Shown: positions 26,656 to 36,357 of the stretch, piece by piece
Numbering within the stretch: position 1 is the stretch's first letter
Layout of the letters: every line of letters begins with the position of its first letter
Origin: an uncultured Croceitalea sp.
GTDB taxonomy: Bacteria > Bacteroidota > Bacteroidia > Flavobacteriales > Flavobacteriaceae
Length of the DNA: 64,000 bases
Assembly: GCA_947503285.1 (NCBI GenBank)
Contig: CANNDD010000011.1
Coordinates: forward strand, 1 to 64,000
Reading direction: 5' to 3'
Made by a program: the position numbers and the translations under genes
Notes under the pieces: generated by a model
What the model saw: the letters and a program-made list of their open reading frames with translations, nothing else
Databases searched by the model: none
Told to the model about the DNA's origin: nothing

Positions 26656-28605
26656 TTAATTAAACGTGCTGTGGGCTTCACCTGCCGCAATTTTGCCTTC
26701 AAGTTCAAAAGTAGTGTTTTCTTTCTTATCCAATTTGCAAAACTCAGAGTTGTTCGATATAAATTCTGGAACAATATCCTTCATTAGCTGTACCGTATTG
26801 TTACCAAAAAACATATTAGCTACGCAAAGCTCGTCAACAAGAGATTTAAGTTTGTCATATTCCATTTCTCGAGCCTTACTAATTTTTATTTTTTTATGAT
26901 AGGTAGGAAGTGTATTCTCTCCATTTGCCAATAACTCTTCGTACAATTTTTCTCCCGGTCTTAAACCTGTAATAACAATATCTATATCTTCTGGATAAAG
27001 CAGACCGGACAATTTTATCATATTTTTTGCCAAATCAAAAATCTTAACCGACTCACCCATATCAAAAATGAAAATTTCACCACCGACACCCATCGAACCT
27101 GCCTCTAGAACCAGTTGGGACGCTTCGGGAATGGTCATAAAATAGCGAGTAATATCCTTATGGGTAAGCGTAAGCGGTCCCCCGTTTTCGATTTGTCTTC
27201 TAAATAATGGGATAACCGATCCATTGGAACCCAGAACATTGCCAAATCTAGTAATAATGTAACGCGTAGCACTATGTTGCTGTAGGCAGCTCACATAAAT
27301 CTCAGCTATTCGCTTACTAGCACCCATTATATTTGTTGGGTTTACCGCCTTATCAGTAGAAACCAATACAAATTTATCTACCTCATGTTCGGTTGATAAA
27401 TCGGCAATGTTTTTTGTACCCACAATATTTATTCTAATTGCCTCATATGAATTTTGCTCCATTAATGGCACATGCTTATATGCCGCTGCATGGAACACCA
27501 TATTTGGTTTGTATTCCTCAAAAAGAATATTCATTCTTTTTTTATCCCTGACATCCCCAACAATGGGGATAAAGTTGTGAAACCCCTTTTGTTTTAACTC
27601 TTGTTGCAGGTCATACAGGGCTGATTCGGCCTGGTCGATAATGATTAATGTCTTATACTTGAAATTGCATATTTGTCTAACCAATTCACTACCTATTGAA
27701 CCCGCTCCTCCTGTTACCAAAACAGTTTTGTTATGCATTTCCTTTTCTATATTCAAATTATCAAGGTCAATAGGTGCTCGATTTAATAAATCCTCAATTT
27801 GAACATTCTTTATTTGTGAAACCTTGAATTCCCCATTGATCCAATCCTGAACCGGCGGCGCGATTTTAACTTGTACGGGTAGATCCACTAATCCTTCAAC
27901 CAACTTTCTAAGTTCATTATTGTTGATTTTATGAATTGCAACAATGATTTCCGATATATTACATTTATCGATTAGGTATTCCGTTAAATCCTCTCTTGAA
28001 TGCACGGGGAGCCCATTGATTCTCTTTCCCCTTTTTTTCTTGTCATCATCAATAAACCCAACAACTTTGAAGTTTGTGGCCGTATGATTGGTAAGGGCAT
28101 TATACGTTATAATACCCGATTCCCCAGCGCCATATACAAGTACATTCTTAAAAACCTTGAACCTTGTGACCATACCGTGATACAGATTTTTAAAAATATA
28201 TCTAGACGTTGTCAAACCGACAAAACTGATCAAACTATGGATAATAATTATTGAAAGCGGTATGGTAAACCCATTTAAATAAGAAAATTGCCTATTAAGG
28301 ATAACAATGAAAATAACCAAAATACTTGAAATGCATATCGCATTGAAAATATTGTAAATGTCCTTAATTCCCGTATGTCTTATAAACCCCTTGTAGGATC
28401 CGGTAGTCACAAAAGCCAACATGGCCATCACAACAACCACGGGTAATTGCATCAAAAGTTTAGATACATCAAAATCAAAAGAGAGATTGAATCTAATAAT
28501 GTATGAGAGTATAAAGGAAAATGCGATTACCAAGGTGTCAATGGCAAAAACCAACCACTTCGACGCATATCTATGTGAATTTCGCAAAATGTATTCTTTC
28601 AACAT
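26656..28605 (-). CDS. CapD/PglF-type membrane UDP-sugar 4,6-dehydratase
   Basis: A 649-residue protein with four N-terminal membrane helices, a CoA-binding-like Rossmann domain (about 150-250) and a C-terminal extended SDR domain. The NAD site is TGGAGSIGSELV (about 300). The active-site segment STDKAVNPTNIMGASKR has the Met in place of Tyr seen in FlaA1/PglF/WbpM enzymes. These convert UDP-GlcNAc to a 4-keto-6-deoxy sugar. The start overlaps the preceding aminotransferase gene by 7 nt, so the pair probably makes UDP-4-amino-4,6-dideoxy-HexNAc, the bacillosamine-type precursor. The stereochemistry at C5 cannot be read from the sequence. Confidence 0.9.
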   Translation of the reverse strand: MLKEYILRNSHRYASKWLVFAIDTLVIAFSFILSYIIRFNLSFDFDVSKLLMQLPVVVVMAMLAFVTTGSYKGFIRHTGIKDIYNIFNAICISSILVIFIVILNRQFSYLNGFTIPLSIIIIHSLISFVGLTTSRYIFKNLYHGMVTRFKVFKNVLVYGAGESGIITYNALTNHTATNFKVVGFIDDDKKKRGKRINGLPVHSREDLTEYLIDKCNISEIIVAIHKINNNELRKLVEGLVDLPVQVKIAPPVQDWINGEFKVSQIKNVQIEDLLNRAPIDLDNLNIEKEMHNKTVLVTGGAGSIGSELVRQICNFKYKTLIIIDQAESALYDLQQELKQKGFHNFIPIVGDVRDKKRMNILFEEYKPNMVFHAAAYKHVPLMEQNSYEAIRINIVGTKNIADLSTEHEVDKFVLVSTDKAVNPTNIMGASKRIAEIYVSCLQQHSATRYIITRFGNVLGSNGSVIPLFRRQIENGGPLTLTHKDITRYFMTIPEASQLVLEAGSMGVGGEIFIFDMGESVKIFDLAKNMIKLSGLLYPEDIDIVITGLRPGEKLYEELLANGENTLPTYHKKIKISKAREMEYDKLKSLVDELCVANMFFGNNTVQLMKDIVPEFISNNSEFCKLDKKENTTFELEGKIAAGEAHSTFN

Positions 28606-29744
28606 TGATTTAATGTTTTTAAGATTAAGGATGTTATTCTGTCTAAATCTTCCTCAAGTAAATTAGATCCACTAGGTAAACAAAGACCTCTAAGGAATAA
28701 ATCGGATGAAGTTCCGTCGGTGTAAGACTTAAAGTTTTTAAAAACTGGTTGTTCATGCATAGGTTTCCACAGCGGGCGTGACTCTATATCTTCTAGCTGC
28801 AGTTCAAGCCTAATCTTTTCCCGTATCTTAAAAGAAGGAGTAAGGATACAGGTCAACCAACGATTACTTGAAAAGCCTTGAGGCTCGTCTAAAAAATTGA
28901 CTGTGCTGAGTTCTCCTAATCGTTTTTTATAGTAGGCATAGTTGTACCTTCTAGCTGCCACCCTATCATTCAAAACTTCCATCTGACCACGGCCAATACC
29001 AGCAATTACATTACTCATTCTATAATTATGACCTACATGGGTATGCTCATAATGGGGCGCATCGTCTCGAGCCTGTGTTGCCAAGAAAACCGCCTTTTTC
29101 CTTATTTCAATGTCTTTAGTGAGAAGTGCCCCACCGCCGGAAGTCGTTATAATTTTATTTCCGTTGAAAGATAATATTCCTATATCACCCAAGCTCCCAC
29201 ATTTTTTTCCATTGACAGAACTCCCAAGGGCTTCGGCACTATCCTCAATCACTGGAATTCCATATTTATTAGAAATTTCAGCCACCTCTGCATGCTTATA
29301 GGGCATCCCATATAAATGAACCGCCACAATGGCTTTTGGTGGTTTTCCATTCTTGATGCCATTCAAAATAGCTTCCTCCAACAATTCGGGAGAGATATTC
29401 CAAGTATCCTTTTCACTATCAACAAAGACGGGATTAGCCCCTAAATATGTGATTGGATTTGCACTTGCAGAAAAGGTAAAACTCTGACAAATAACGTCAT
29501 CACCATGTACAACTCCTAAAAGTTTTAATGCCAAATGAATGGCCGCAGTACCTGAACTGAGTGCCGCAGTGTGAACTGCACCTTCAAAATATCGTGATAT
29601 TGCCTCTTCGAAGCCATCAACATTAGGGCCCAATGGAGCTATCCAATTGGTGTTGAACGCTTCATTTACGTATTCTTGTTCTGTTCCTCCCATATGGGGG
29701 GAAGACAACCATATTTTGGCCTTTGTAATCAAAGTCTTTGACAA
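28599..29744 (-). CDS. DegT/DnrJ/EryC1/StrS-family sugar aminotransferase (PglE-like), TTG start
   Basis: A 381-residue PLP enzyme that aminates a 4-keto sugar nucleotide. Family motifs: WLSSPHMGG, NTNWIAPLGPNV, SSGTAAIHLAL (phosphate site), VIEDSAEALG, and SFNGNKIITTSGGG with the PLP-binding Lys. Start: an in-frame TAA lies two codons upstream and no ATG occurs before the conserved WLSSPHMGG, so initiation must use TTG (29744). It is first in the operon with the dehydratase (7-nt overlap), Wza and Wzc. No acetyltransferase to finish a diacetyl-bacillosamine pathway is seen in the window. Confidence 0.9.
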   Translation of the reverse strand: MSKTLITKAKIWLSSPHMGGTEQEYVNEAFNTNWIAPLGPNVDGFEEAISRYFEGAVHTAALSSGTAAIHLALKLLGVVHGDDVICQSFTFSASANPITYLGANPVFVDSEKDTWNISPELLEEAILNGIKNGKPPKAIVAVHLYGMPYKHAEVAEISNKYGIPVIEDSAEALGSSVNGKKCGSLGDIGILSFNGNKIITTSGGGALLTKDIEIRKKAVFLATQARDDAPHYEHTHVGHNYRMSNVIAGIGRGQMEVLNDRVAARRYNYAYYKKRLGELSTVNFLDEPQGFSSNRWLTCILTPSFKIREKIRLELQLEDIESRPLWKPMHEQPVFKNFKSYTDGTSSDLFLRGLCLPSGSNLLEEDLDRITSLILKTLNQC

Positions 29745-29764
29745 AATTTAGATTATTCAGTGTT

Positions 29765-29772
29765 CAAATGTA
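29765..29772 (-). promoter_or_regulatory. Candidate -7 promoter element of the aminotransferase-CapD-wza-wzc operon
   Basis: The minus strand reads TACATTTG, a perfect TAnnTTTG, about 20 nt before the TTG start; the leader would be short. A second perfect match, TAAATTTG, lies at 29859-29866 and would give a leader of about 100 nt. Neither has a convincing -33 element, so either or both may be used. Confidence 0.4.
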
Positions 29773-29977
29773 ATCATATCAAAGGCTGAGAAAGTTATAT
29801 TTCGTTAAAGGAGTAAAATTATCGATTAAATGATGATTACAAGCATGAACTGTATGAACAAATTTAAACCGTGTGTCAATGAACGAAGTTAAGGTGTCGT
29901 ACAGCTTTTTTTCAAGGCAATAATGCGTAGTTTTTAAAGTTATTATAACCTTTGCAAAAAGAAACCTAAATCCACAA

Positions 29978-31375
29978 ATGAAAAAAATCCATAAAATTTG
30001 CTGTATTGGGGCAGGTTATGTAGGGGGGCCTACTATGGCCGTCATTGCCAGCCAATGTCCCGAAATCGACGTTACCGTAGTTGATATCAACCAATCAAGA
30101 ATTGATGCTTGGAACCAACAAGACCTAGACAAATTGCCAGTTTACGAACCTGGACTCAAGGAAATCGTAGAGAAAACGCGTGGAAAAAATTTATTTTTCT
30201 CTACAGAAGTCGATGCAGCTATAGACGCTGCCGAGATGATCTTTATTTCGGTAAACACACCAACGAAAACGTACGGAAAAGGCAAAGGACAAGCGGCCGA
30301 TTTAAAATATATAGAACTTTGCGCCAGAAATATTGCGAAAGTAGCGAAAACGGATAAAATCGTCGTAGAAAAGTCTACTTTGCCTGTAAGAACCGCAGAA
30401 GCGGTAAAAAGTATATTGGATAACACTGGAAATGGAGTGAATTTTGAAATATTATCCAATCCTGAATTCCTTGCGGAAGGGACCGCAATCGATGATTTGT
30501 TAAAAGCAGATCGTGTACTTATCGGTGGAGATGACACCCCTAGTGGATTGGAGGCCAAGGCGACCCTAAGTTGGGTGTATGAACATTGGTTAGAAAAAGA
30601 CAGGATTTTACAAACCAATGTATGGTCTTCGGAACTATCTAAACTGGTTGCGAATGCTTTTTTAGCACAACGGGTTTCTTCCATAAATTCCATTTCTGCG
30701 CTTTGTGAAAAAACGGATGCAAATGTGGCCGAGGTTTCAAGGGCTATAGGAAAAGACTCTAGAATCGGGCCTAAATTCTTGAGTTCTTCAGTAGGTTTTG
30801 GGGGTTCTTGCTTTCAAAAAGACATTTTGAATTTGGTATATATTGCAAAATCCTTTGGTTTACCCGAAGTTGCAGACTATTGGGAGCAAGTAATCATCAT
30901 GAATGATTACCAAAAAAGACGTTTTGCAGAAAATATCATTGCTACGCTATACAATACGGTGTCGGGTAAAAAAATCGCTTTCTACGGTTGGGCCTTTAAA
31001 AAGGATACCAATGATACGAGGGAATCGGCCGCAATCTATGTGGCAGACGCCTTATTGGATGAACAGGCCGAAATTGTGGTTTATGATCCCAAAGTATCCG
31101 CTGAAGTGATTTATAACGATCTAGATTATCTTAATACTAGAAGTCCTGAAGAAAACAGGCGCCTTTTGAAAGTAGTCAGCAATCCTATGGATGCTGCCAA
31201 AGACGCCCATGCCATTGCCATATTGACGGAATGGGAAGAATTCAAAACCTACGATTGGAAAAAGATACATGAGCATATGCTCAAACCCGCTTTTCTCTTT
31301 GATGGAAGAAGAATCTTGGATAAGCAGGAGATGGACGCATTTGGATTTAAATTTTATAAAATAGGAGAAGCGTGA
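29978..31375 (+). CDS. ugd: UDP-glucose 6-dehydrogenase
   Basis: A 465-residue cytosolic enzyme oxidising UDP-glucose to UDP-glucuronate with two NAD+. The Rossmann start is [17 protein letters not shown] (residues 9-25); the catalytic Cys278 lies in [32 protein letters not shown] marks the C-terminal UDP-binding domain. The length and the GYVGGPT wording are closer to the animal-type UGDH group common in marine Bacteroidetes than to the short E. coli form. It is coupled to the next gene by a 4-nt GTGA overlap, which fits UDP-GlcA being used at once by the epimerase. A weak -7-like AACCTTTG lies at 29947-29954. Confidence 0.93.
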   Translation: MKKIHKICCIGAGYVGGPTMAVIASQCPEIDVTVVDINQSRIDAWNQQDLDKLPVYEPGLKEIVEKTRGKNLFFSTEVDAAIDAAEMIFISVNTPTKTYGKGKGQAADLKYIELCARNIAKVAKTDKIVVEKSTLPVRTAEAVKSILDNTGNGVNFEILSNPEFLAEGTAIDDLLKADRVLIGGDDTPSGLEAKATLSWVYEHWLEKDRILQTNVWSSELSKLVANAFLAQRVSSINSISALCEKTDANVAEVSRAIGKDSRIGPKFLSSSVGFGGSCFQKDILNLVYIAKSFGLPEVADYWEQVIIMNDYQKRRFAENIIATLYNTVSGKKIAFYGWAFKKDTNDTRESAAIYVADALLDEQAEIVVYDPKVSAEVIYNDLDYLNTRSPEENRRLLKVVSNPMDAAKDAHAIAILTEWEEFKTYDWKKIHEHMLKPAFLFDGRRILDKQEMDAFGFKFYKIGEA

Positions 31376-32394
31376 AAGTTCTTATAACGGGTGCAGCCGG
31401 TTTCATAGGATATCATTTGAGCAAAAAGCTTATTGCCGAAGGGCATGAGGTTTTTGGCTTGGATAACATCAACGATTATTACGACCCAAAGCTGAAATTT
31501 GACAGACTTAAGGATTTGGGTATTTCCCAAGAAGATTCCCAAGAGTTTCATAGAACTGTCACCAGTGGCACCTACGGAAACAAGATGCGATTTGTTCGAA
31601 TGGACCTTGAAGATAGGGAAGCACTGCCCCGTATTTTTCAAAAAGAAAAATTCGAGGTTGTTTGCAACCTTGCCGCACAGGCAGGAGTGCGCTACAGCCT
31701 TGAAAATCCTGAGTCCTATGTTGACAGCAATGTTGTAGGTTTCCTGAATATTCTGGAATGTTGCCGGCATCATGAGGTCAAACATTTGGTTTACGCCAGT
31801 AGTTCCAGTGTATACGGATTAAATGAAAAAGTTCCTTTTTCCGTTCAAGACAATGTGGACCAACCTATTAGCTTATATGCAGCAAGTAAAAAAAGTAATG
31901 AGCTTATGGCCCATACCTATAGTCATCTATACGGTTTTGCCACAACCGGATTACGCTTTTTTACGGTTTATGGCCCATGGGGTAGGCCAGATATGGCACT
32001 ATTCCTATTTACCAAAGCCATTTTAAATGACCAACCTATCAATGTCTTTAACAATGGTGAACTAGAACGGGATTTCACCTATGTAGATGATATTGTTGAA
32101 GGGGTGTATCGGATTATTGATCAAAAGACCAACGAAGACAAGGCAAAATATCGCCTTTATAACATCGGTAACAATAATTCCGTGAAGCTCATGGATTTTA
32201 TAGATGCCATTGAAGGCAGCTTGGGGATAGAAGCCAAAAAAAATATGTTGCCCATGCAACCAGGTGACGTAATTAGAACCTGGGCGGATGTGAATGATTT
32301 GATTACTGACTATGGTTACAGTCCAAATACTCCTGTAAAGGAAGGTATAGCAAATTTCATATATTGGTATAAAAATTATTATTCCAAAGCTTAA
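31372..32394 (+). CDS. UDP-glucuronate 4-epimerase-like NAD-dependent epimerase
   Basis: A 340-residue extended SDR starting with GTG inside the ugd stop (GTGA). Motifs: [11 protein letters not shown] (NAD loop, residues 6-16), [12 protein letters not shown], typical of UDP-glucuronate epimerases, the catalytic SSSSVYG with YAASKKSNE, and [17 protein letters not shown]. It would interconvert UDP-GlcA and UDP-GalA, supplying galacturonate for the polymer. Coupling to ugd supports that choice over a generic GalE. A short inverted repeat (32388-32404) overlaps the stop codon but has no T-tract. Confidence 0.9.
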   Translation: MKVLITGAAGFIGYHLSKKLIAEGHEVFGLDNINDYYDPKLKFDRLKDLGISQEDSQEFHRTVTSGTYGNKMRFVRMDLEDREALPRIFQKEKFEVVCNLAAQAGVRYSLENPESYVDSNVVGFLNILECCRHHEVKHLVYASSSSVYGLNEKVPFSVQDNVDQPISLYAASKKSNELMAHTYSHLYGFATTGLRFFTVYGPWGRPDMALFLFTKAILNDQPINVFNNGELERDFTYVDDIVEGVYRIIDQKTNEDKAKYRLYNIGNNNSVKLMDFIDAIEGSLGIEAKKNMLPMQPGDVIRTWADVNDLITDYGYSPNTPVKEGIANFIYWYKNYYSKA

Positions 32395-32787
32395 GGTTTA
32401 AGCTAGTTAAAGGTGAAAGTCAGTTTTAGTAACTTTTAAGCGGGTGAGGTTTTTATGCACTAAAAAATAGATTTTTTTAATTATACCTATCGCACGTGTT
32501 CGTTGAGGCTGTTATTATTTTATTTGGGATTAAATCAATTTGGTTTTATTTGGAACCTATCCTAATCTTTTATATCCCCGTTATTTTCCCTGTCACCTAC
32601 AACCGAAATATTATATTTTGAGATGACCATTAAAAGATGATAAGACAGCTTCTGAAGTCCTTACCAAATAGCCTTTAAAAAAGACTTGGCAAAGTTCTGG
32701 TACTAAGAAAATATATTTAACTTTTACCATAAAAGGAAAAGTGATGGAAAACCGTTTAATTTTAGTGATTTTAAATCATATCACATT
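32395..32787. other. Intergenic region upstream of the polymerase-glycosyltransferase operon
   Basis: This 390-nt AT-rich gap probably contains the promoter of the long plus-strand run. The best candidate is TTTG (32523-32526), an 18-nt spacer and TTTATTTG (32545-32552, one mismatch). Another possibility is TATATTTA (32712-32719). No gene, relic or strong hairpin was recognised. Confidence 0.35.
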
Positions 32788-34128
32788 ATGAAATTGAAAT
32801 TCATAATTATTGCCATTTTATTGGCGGTTGATGGTGTCTTTATCCGATTTAAGATAGGTGGCATCAGTTATGATCGGCTACTGGAATTTATATTTTTCTT
32901 TATTTTATTCAAAGATTTCATTTTTGAATTAAAAATAAACGCATTTCTCAGAAAGTGGTGTAGAATAATACTTCTTTTGGCCTCTATTCAACTTTTGTTT
33001 AAGCTATATCTATCAATTATTGGGGAAATAGAATTTCAATTTGTCTATACTCCCTTAATAAAGAGTTTTTCTTTCATTGTTTTTTCGTTCTTATTTTTAA
33101 TTCTAGCTAAAAAAGGAGTTAAGTACTTGAATATTATCGTTCTAATTCACTTTTTGATTCTCGCATTTGCATTTTTACAACATCCTTTTTCTCCAATCGC
33201 GGATCAAATGCTAGAGATAAAAAAATTACTTTATGTAAGTGCGGAATCAGATCGAATAGCCCAAGATTTGATAAGGGAAGAAGCCAAAATTACTGGCGGT
33301 TATGGTAACGCGTTTAGACTGGCAGGTCCATTTGCAAATACCATAAATTTTTCTTATTTCGCATTCAGCAGTTTTGCACTTAATTTATTTCTTTTTTTAA
33401 AATATAGGGGAAAGCCCTATTTATTTCTACTGATCTTATTGTTCATTGCCTCTATCCTCTCACAGACGCGCTCACTTTTACTAGCGGAAGTCTTTTTGGT
33501 TTTCGGATATCTGTTTTTTGCTCCACTTAAAAAACACTTTTTCTACAAGATTGGAATCGTAATCGGCGCAATTATAATGATATCAACGATTTATACTGCA
33601 GGTGATGCGCTTCTTAAAGGCAGTACCAGTAGAATAGCCAAAGCAAGTTCCGCTGGGCATTCCGATTCCAGACCATTATTATGGATTACGGCATTGTATG
33701 CAGTTTCCAGTAATCCTTTTGGTCTTACACAAGCCGATTATCAAACCGCGCGGCAAGAAATGTTCAGGGTATTTGGAAATTCAGATATACTTTATCTCTG
33801 GCCACATAACGGTATTATTAATATTGGTTTTCATTACACCTTTTTTGGTTATTTCATATTTGCCTTCTTGGTCGCCATGCTGCTAAAAACCATAAACAAA
33901 GTCAAAGAAAAGAAAATAGTATCATTTTTTCGACTTGTGCTTATTGCATACGTTATTCAAACCAGCTTTCATAATAACTTTATTCTTGAATCGGACTATG
34001 CGTTTTTAATGATTCTAATGCTAATTTCGTTAGAAGCCGGTAATGGAACATACAAGATGCAAACTGTACTAAAAGAGAAAGACTTACATTCAACTAGGAT
34101 GGCAAAACTTACAACCACTAAATTCTAA
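32788..34128 (+). CDS. Wzy/O-antigen-ligase-like polysaccharide polymerase
   Basis: A 446-residue membrane protein with about ten hydrophobic helices and a large periplasmic loop (about residues 140-190, and again near 280-340). Features of Wzy/WaaL-type proteins include SQTRSLLLAEVFL, SDSRPLLW and the WPHNGIINIGFHY motif late in the protein. It should join flipped repeat units at the periplasmic face. It opens the run of assembly genes, with the first glycosyltransferase starting 8 nt after its stop. Sequence divergence is normal for Wzy, so the call rests on topology, motifs and context. Confidence 0.8.
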   Translation: MKLKFIIIAILLAVDGVFIRFKIGGISYDRLLEFIFFFILFKDFIFELKINAFLRKWCRIILLLASIQLLFKLYLSIIGEIEFQFVYTPLIKSFSFIVFSFLFLILAKKGVKYLNIIVLIHFLILAFAFLQHPFSPIADQMLEIKKLLYVSAESDRIAQDLIREEAKITGGYGNAFRLAGPFANTINFSYFAFSSFALNLFLFLKYRGKPYLFLLILLFIASILSQTRSLLLAEVFLVFGYLFFAPLKKHFFYKIGIVIGAIIMISTIYTAGDALLKGSTSRIAKASSAGHSDSRPLLWITALYAVSSNPFGLTQADYQTARQEMFRVFGNSDILYLWPHNGIINIGFHYTFFGYFIFAFLVAMLLKTINKVKEKKIVSFFRLVLIAYVIQTSFHNNFILESDYAFLMILMLISLEAGNGTYKMQTVLKEKDLHSTRMAKLTTTKF

Positions 34129-34136
34129 TACATTAC

Positions 34137-35222
34137 ATGATTCGAAAAAAGAATAAAATTCTCTTAGTCCTACCATCATTACGGGCGGGAGGTGCTGAAA
34201 GGGTTATTTCCTTTGTAGCACAAAAACTTGACCGAGACATGTTTGAAATAACCCTTCTTGTTATTGGCCATAATAAGGATTCTTCATTTACTCCAGAAAG
34301 TACCAACGTAGTTTTTTTAGAAAAAAATCGTGTATTATTTTCTTTCATTCCTATTTTTTCCTATCTCAAAAAACATAATCCTGATATCGTATTAAGTACT
34401 ATTGGTCACGTAAACACTTTGATGGCTTTGCAATCGCTTTTTTTTAAGAAAATTATCTTTATCGGACGAGAGGTCAATGTCATAAGCGTTTTTTCAACAA
34501 TACAACCATCAAAAAAATGGTATTCCATAATAAATACAACAAAATATTCATACAGACTTCTAGATATAATCCTATGTCAATCTAAAGATATGGCGCAAGA
34601 TTTGCAATTGAATTTTAATATTCCCATAAAAAAAATAAGAATTATCAATAATCCGATTTCGAGTTCATTCTCCTCTAAATCACAGTACCCAAACAACGAA
34701 ATCCCTAAATTCATTACAGTTGGAAGTCTAGTAGAAAGAAAAGGACATAAAAGAATTTTAGATGCCCTGTCAAAATACGATGGACCTTATCAGTATACCA
34801 TTATTGGAGATGGTGACTTATCAAGCGAAATTTTACATTATGCAGATGAAAAAGGAATGAGGAGCAACATAAACCATATTCCATTCACCAAAAATGTATC
34901 GAATTACCTTAAGACGGCAAATGTATTTTTACAAGGTTCTTTTGTAGAAGGTTTTCCTAATGCTCTTCTCGAAAGTTGTGCATGTGGCACACCTGCTGTA
35001 GCTTTTAACGCTCCTGGAGGAATAAATGAAATAATTGAAAATGGAGTAAATGGTTTTATTGTCGAGAATGAAATCGAATTTGTAGATAAGCTCAATTTAC
35101 TCTTAAAGAAAAAATTGAACCCAGAGGTGGTTAGTTCAACTGTGTTCAAAAAGTTTAATAGTCAGCAGATTATGAAAAATTACCAAAATTTATTTTTGGA
35201 AGTACTACAAAAAAAATTATGA
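34137..35222 (+). CDS. GT4-family glycosyltransferase
   Basis: A 361-residue GT-B enzyme, retaining GT4 type. The N-terminal Rossmann half opens with LPSLRAGGAERV (residues 13-24), the usual acceptor loop. The C-terminal half has TVGSLVERKGH and the donor motif EGFPNALLE (E-x7-E) followed by CACGTPAVAF. It overlaps the next GT4 gene by 4 nt. It is AT-rich compared with ugd and the core genes, a usual sign that such genes move between strains. Donor and acceptor are not predictable. Confidence 0.87.
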   Translation: MIRKKNKILLVLPSLRAGGAERVISFVAQKLDRDMFEITLLVIGHNKDSSFTPESTNVVFLEKNRVLFSFIPIFSYLKKHNPDIVLSTIGHVNTLMALQSLFFKKIIFIGREVNVISVFSTIQPSKKWYSIINTTKYSYRLLDIILCQSKDMAQDLQLNFNIPIKKIRIINNPISSSFSSKSQYPNNEIPKFITVGSLVERKGHKRILDALSKYDGPYQYTIIGDGDLSSEILHYADEKGMRSNINHIPFTKNVSNYLKTANVFLQGSFVEGFPNALLESCACGTPAVAFNAPGGINEIIENGVNGFIVENEIEFVDKLNLLLKKKLNPEVVSSTVFKKFNSQQIMKNYQNLFLEVLQKKL

Positions 35223-36307
35223 AAGTATTACATTGTATAAATTCACTTTCCATGGGTGGTGCTGAACGATTAGTAGTCGATCTAGCTCTGTTCTTAAATA
35301 AAAAAAATATCGAAATAGATATTTTGATTTTAAAAGGTGGGGAATCACCTTTATTAGAAAAATTAAATCCAACTACAAATATTCAAGTTTTTTGCCTTAC
35401 TCAGAAAGGCAGCGTTTATAACCCTATTCATATTTTTAGACTTAAAAAGTATTTTGAAAAATATGATATAGTACATGTGCATTTATTTCCTGCATTATAC
35501 TGGTCAGCATTAACAAAACTCTTTGGTGGTAAAAAAAACAAATTGATTTTTACGGAACACAGCTCAAACAATACAAGAAGAAGGTATTGGCTGCTCAAAT
35601 ATATTGATAGAAAAATATATAAGCGGTTTGATGCGATCATCACTATTTCAAAAGCTGTGGATAAAAACTTAAAAAAACATTTAGGTAAAAAGTTCAAAAG
35701 TAGAATACATTTAATCTACAATGGTATAGATGTTAATACTATTCTAGATGCAGAAGGATATTCAAAAACAGAAATCGACAACTTACCAGAAGAAGCCAGA
35801 GTCATATTACAAGTATCAACCTTTAGGTATCCGAAAGATCAAAAAACAGTTATTTCAGCAATGAAATTGCTGCCCAAATATGTTTTTTTACTTCTTGTTG
35901 GAGATGGAAATTTGAAACAAGATTGCGAAAAACATGCGAAAGATTTGAAAGTCGACGACAGGGTGATATTTTTAGGTCTGCGAACCGATGTCCCGAAATT
36001 ACTTAAGACATCAGACTTTATAGTGTTATCATCTTATTATGAAGGCTTATCCTTATCGAGTATCGAGGGTATGGCATCCGGTAGCCCTTTCTTAGCCACA
36101 AATGTCCCCGGTCTTACCGAAGTGGTCGAAAATGCAGGATTACTATTTCAACCAAAAGATCATCACGCGTTGGCAAAATTGATTATTTCATTACTTGAAG
36201 ATCCTATTTTTTATGGAGAGACCGTGCATAAATGCATCAATAGAGCAAAAGAGTATGACATCGATTCAATGGCAGTAAAATATATAAACCTCTATAATAC
36301 ATTGTGA
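35219..36307 (+). CDS. GT4-family glycosyltransferase
   Basis: A 362-residue GT-B enzyme. The N-terminus reads HCINSLSMGGAERLVVDLA, the acceptor-side glycine loop; the donor motif is YEGLSLSSIEGMASG near residues 280-294 (E-x7-E), after a QVSTFRYPKDQKT strand typical of GT4. It shares the architecture of its two neighbours but is not a close copy. The ATG overlaps the stop of the previous gene. Specificity is unknown. Confidence 0.87.
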   Translation: MKVLHCINSLSMGGAERLVVDLALFLNKKNIEIDILILKGGESPLLEKLNPTTNIQVFCLTQKGSVYNPIHIFRLKKYFEKYDIVHVHLFPALYWSALTKLFGGKKNKLIFTEHSSNNTRRRYWLLKYIDRKIYKRFDAIITISKAVDKNLKKHLGKKFKSRIHLIYNGIDVNTILDAEGYSKTEIDNLPEEARVILQVSTFRYPKDQKTVISAMKLLPKYVFLLLVGDGNLKQDCEKHAKDLKVDDRVIFLGLRTDVPKLLKTSDFIVLSSYYEGLSLSSIEGMASGSPFLATNVPGLTEVVENAGLLFQPKDHHALAKLIISLLEDPIFYGETVHKCINRAKEYDIDSMAVKYINLYNTL

Positions 36308-36357
36308 ACAAGAACAATTTACAAGGAGTTGACCACTTGTGATAAAATCAGAGTACA

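Noticed and set aside
30142-30693. 183-codon minus-strand frame inside ugd
   Set aside because: It lies fully antisense to a confidently assigned enzyme and shows no known motif; such long shadows arise from codon bias.
32388-32404. Inverted repeat AGCTTAA/TTAAGCT over the epimerase stop as a terminator
   Set aside because: The stem is AT-rich and short, the loop is 3 nt and no T-tract follows.
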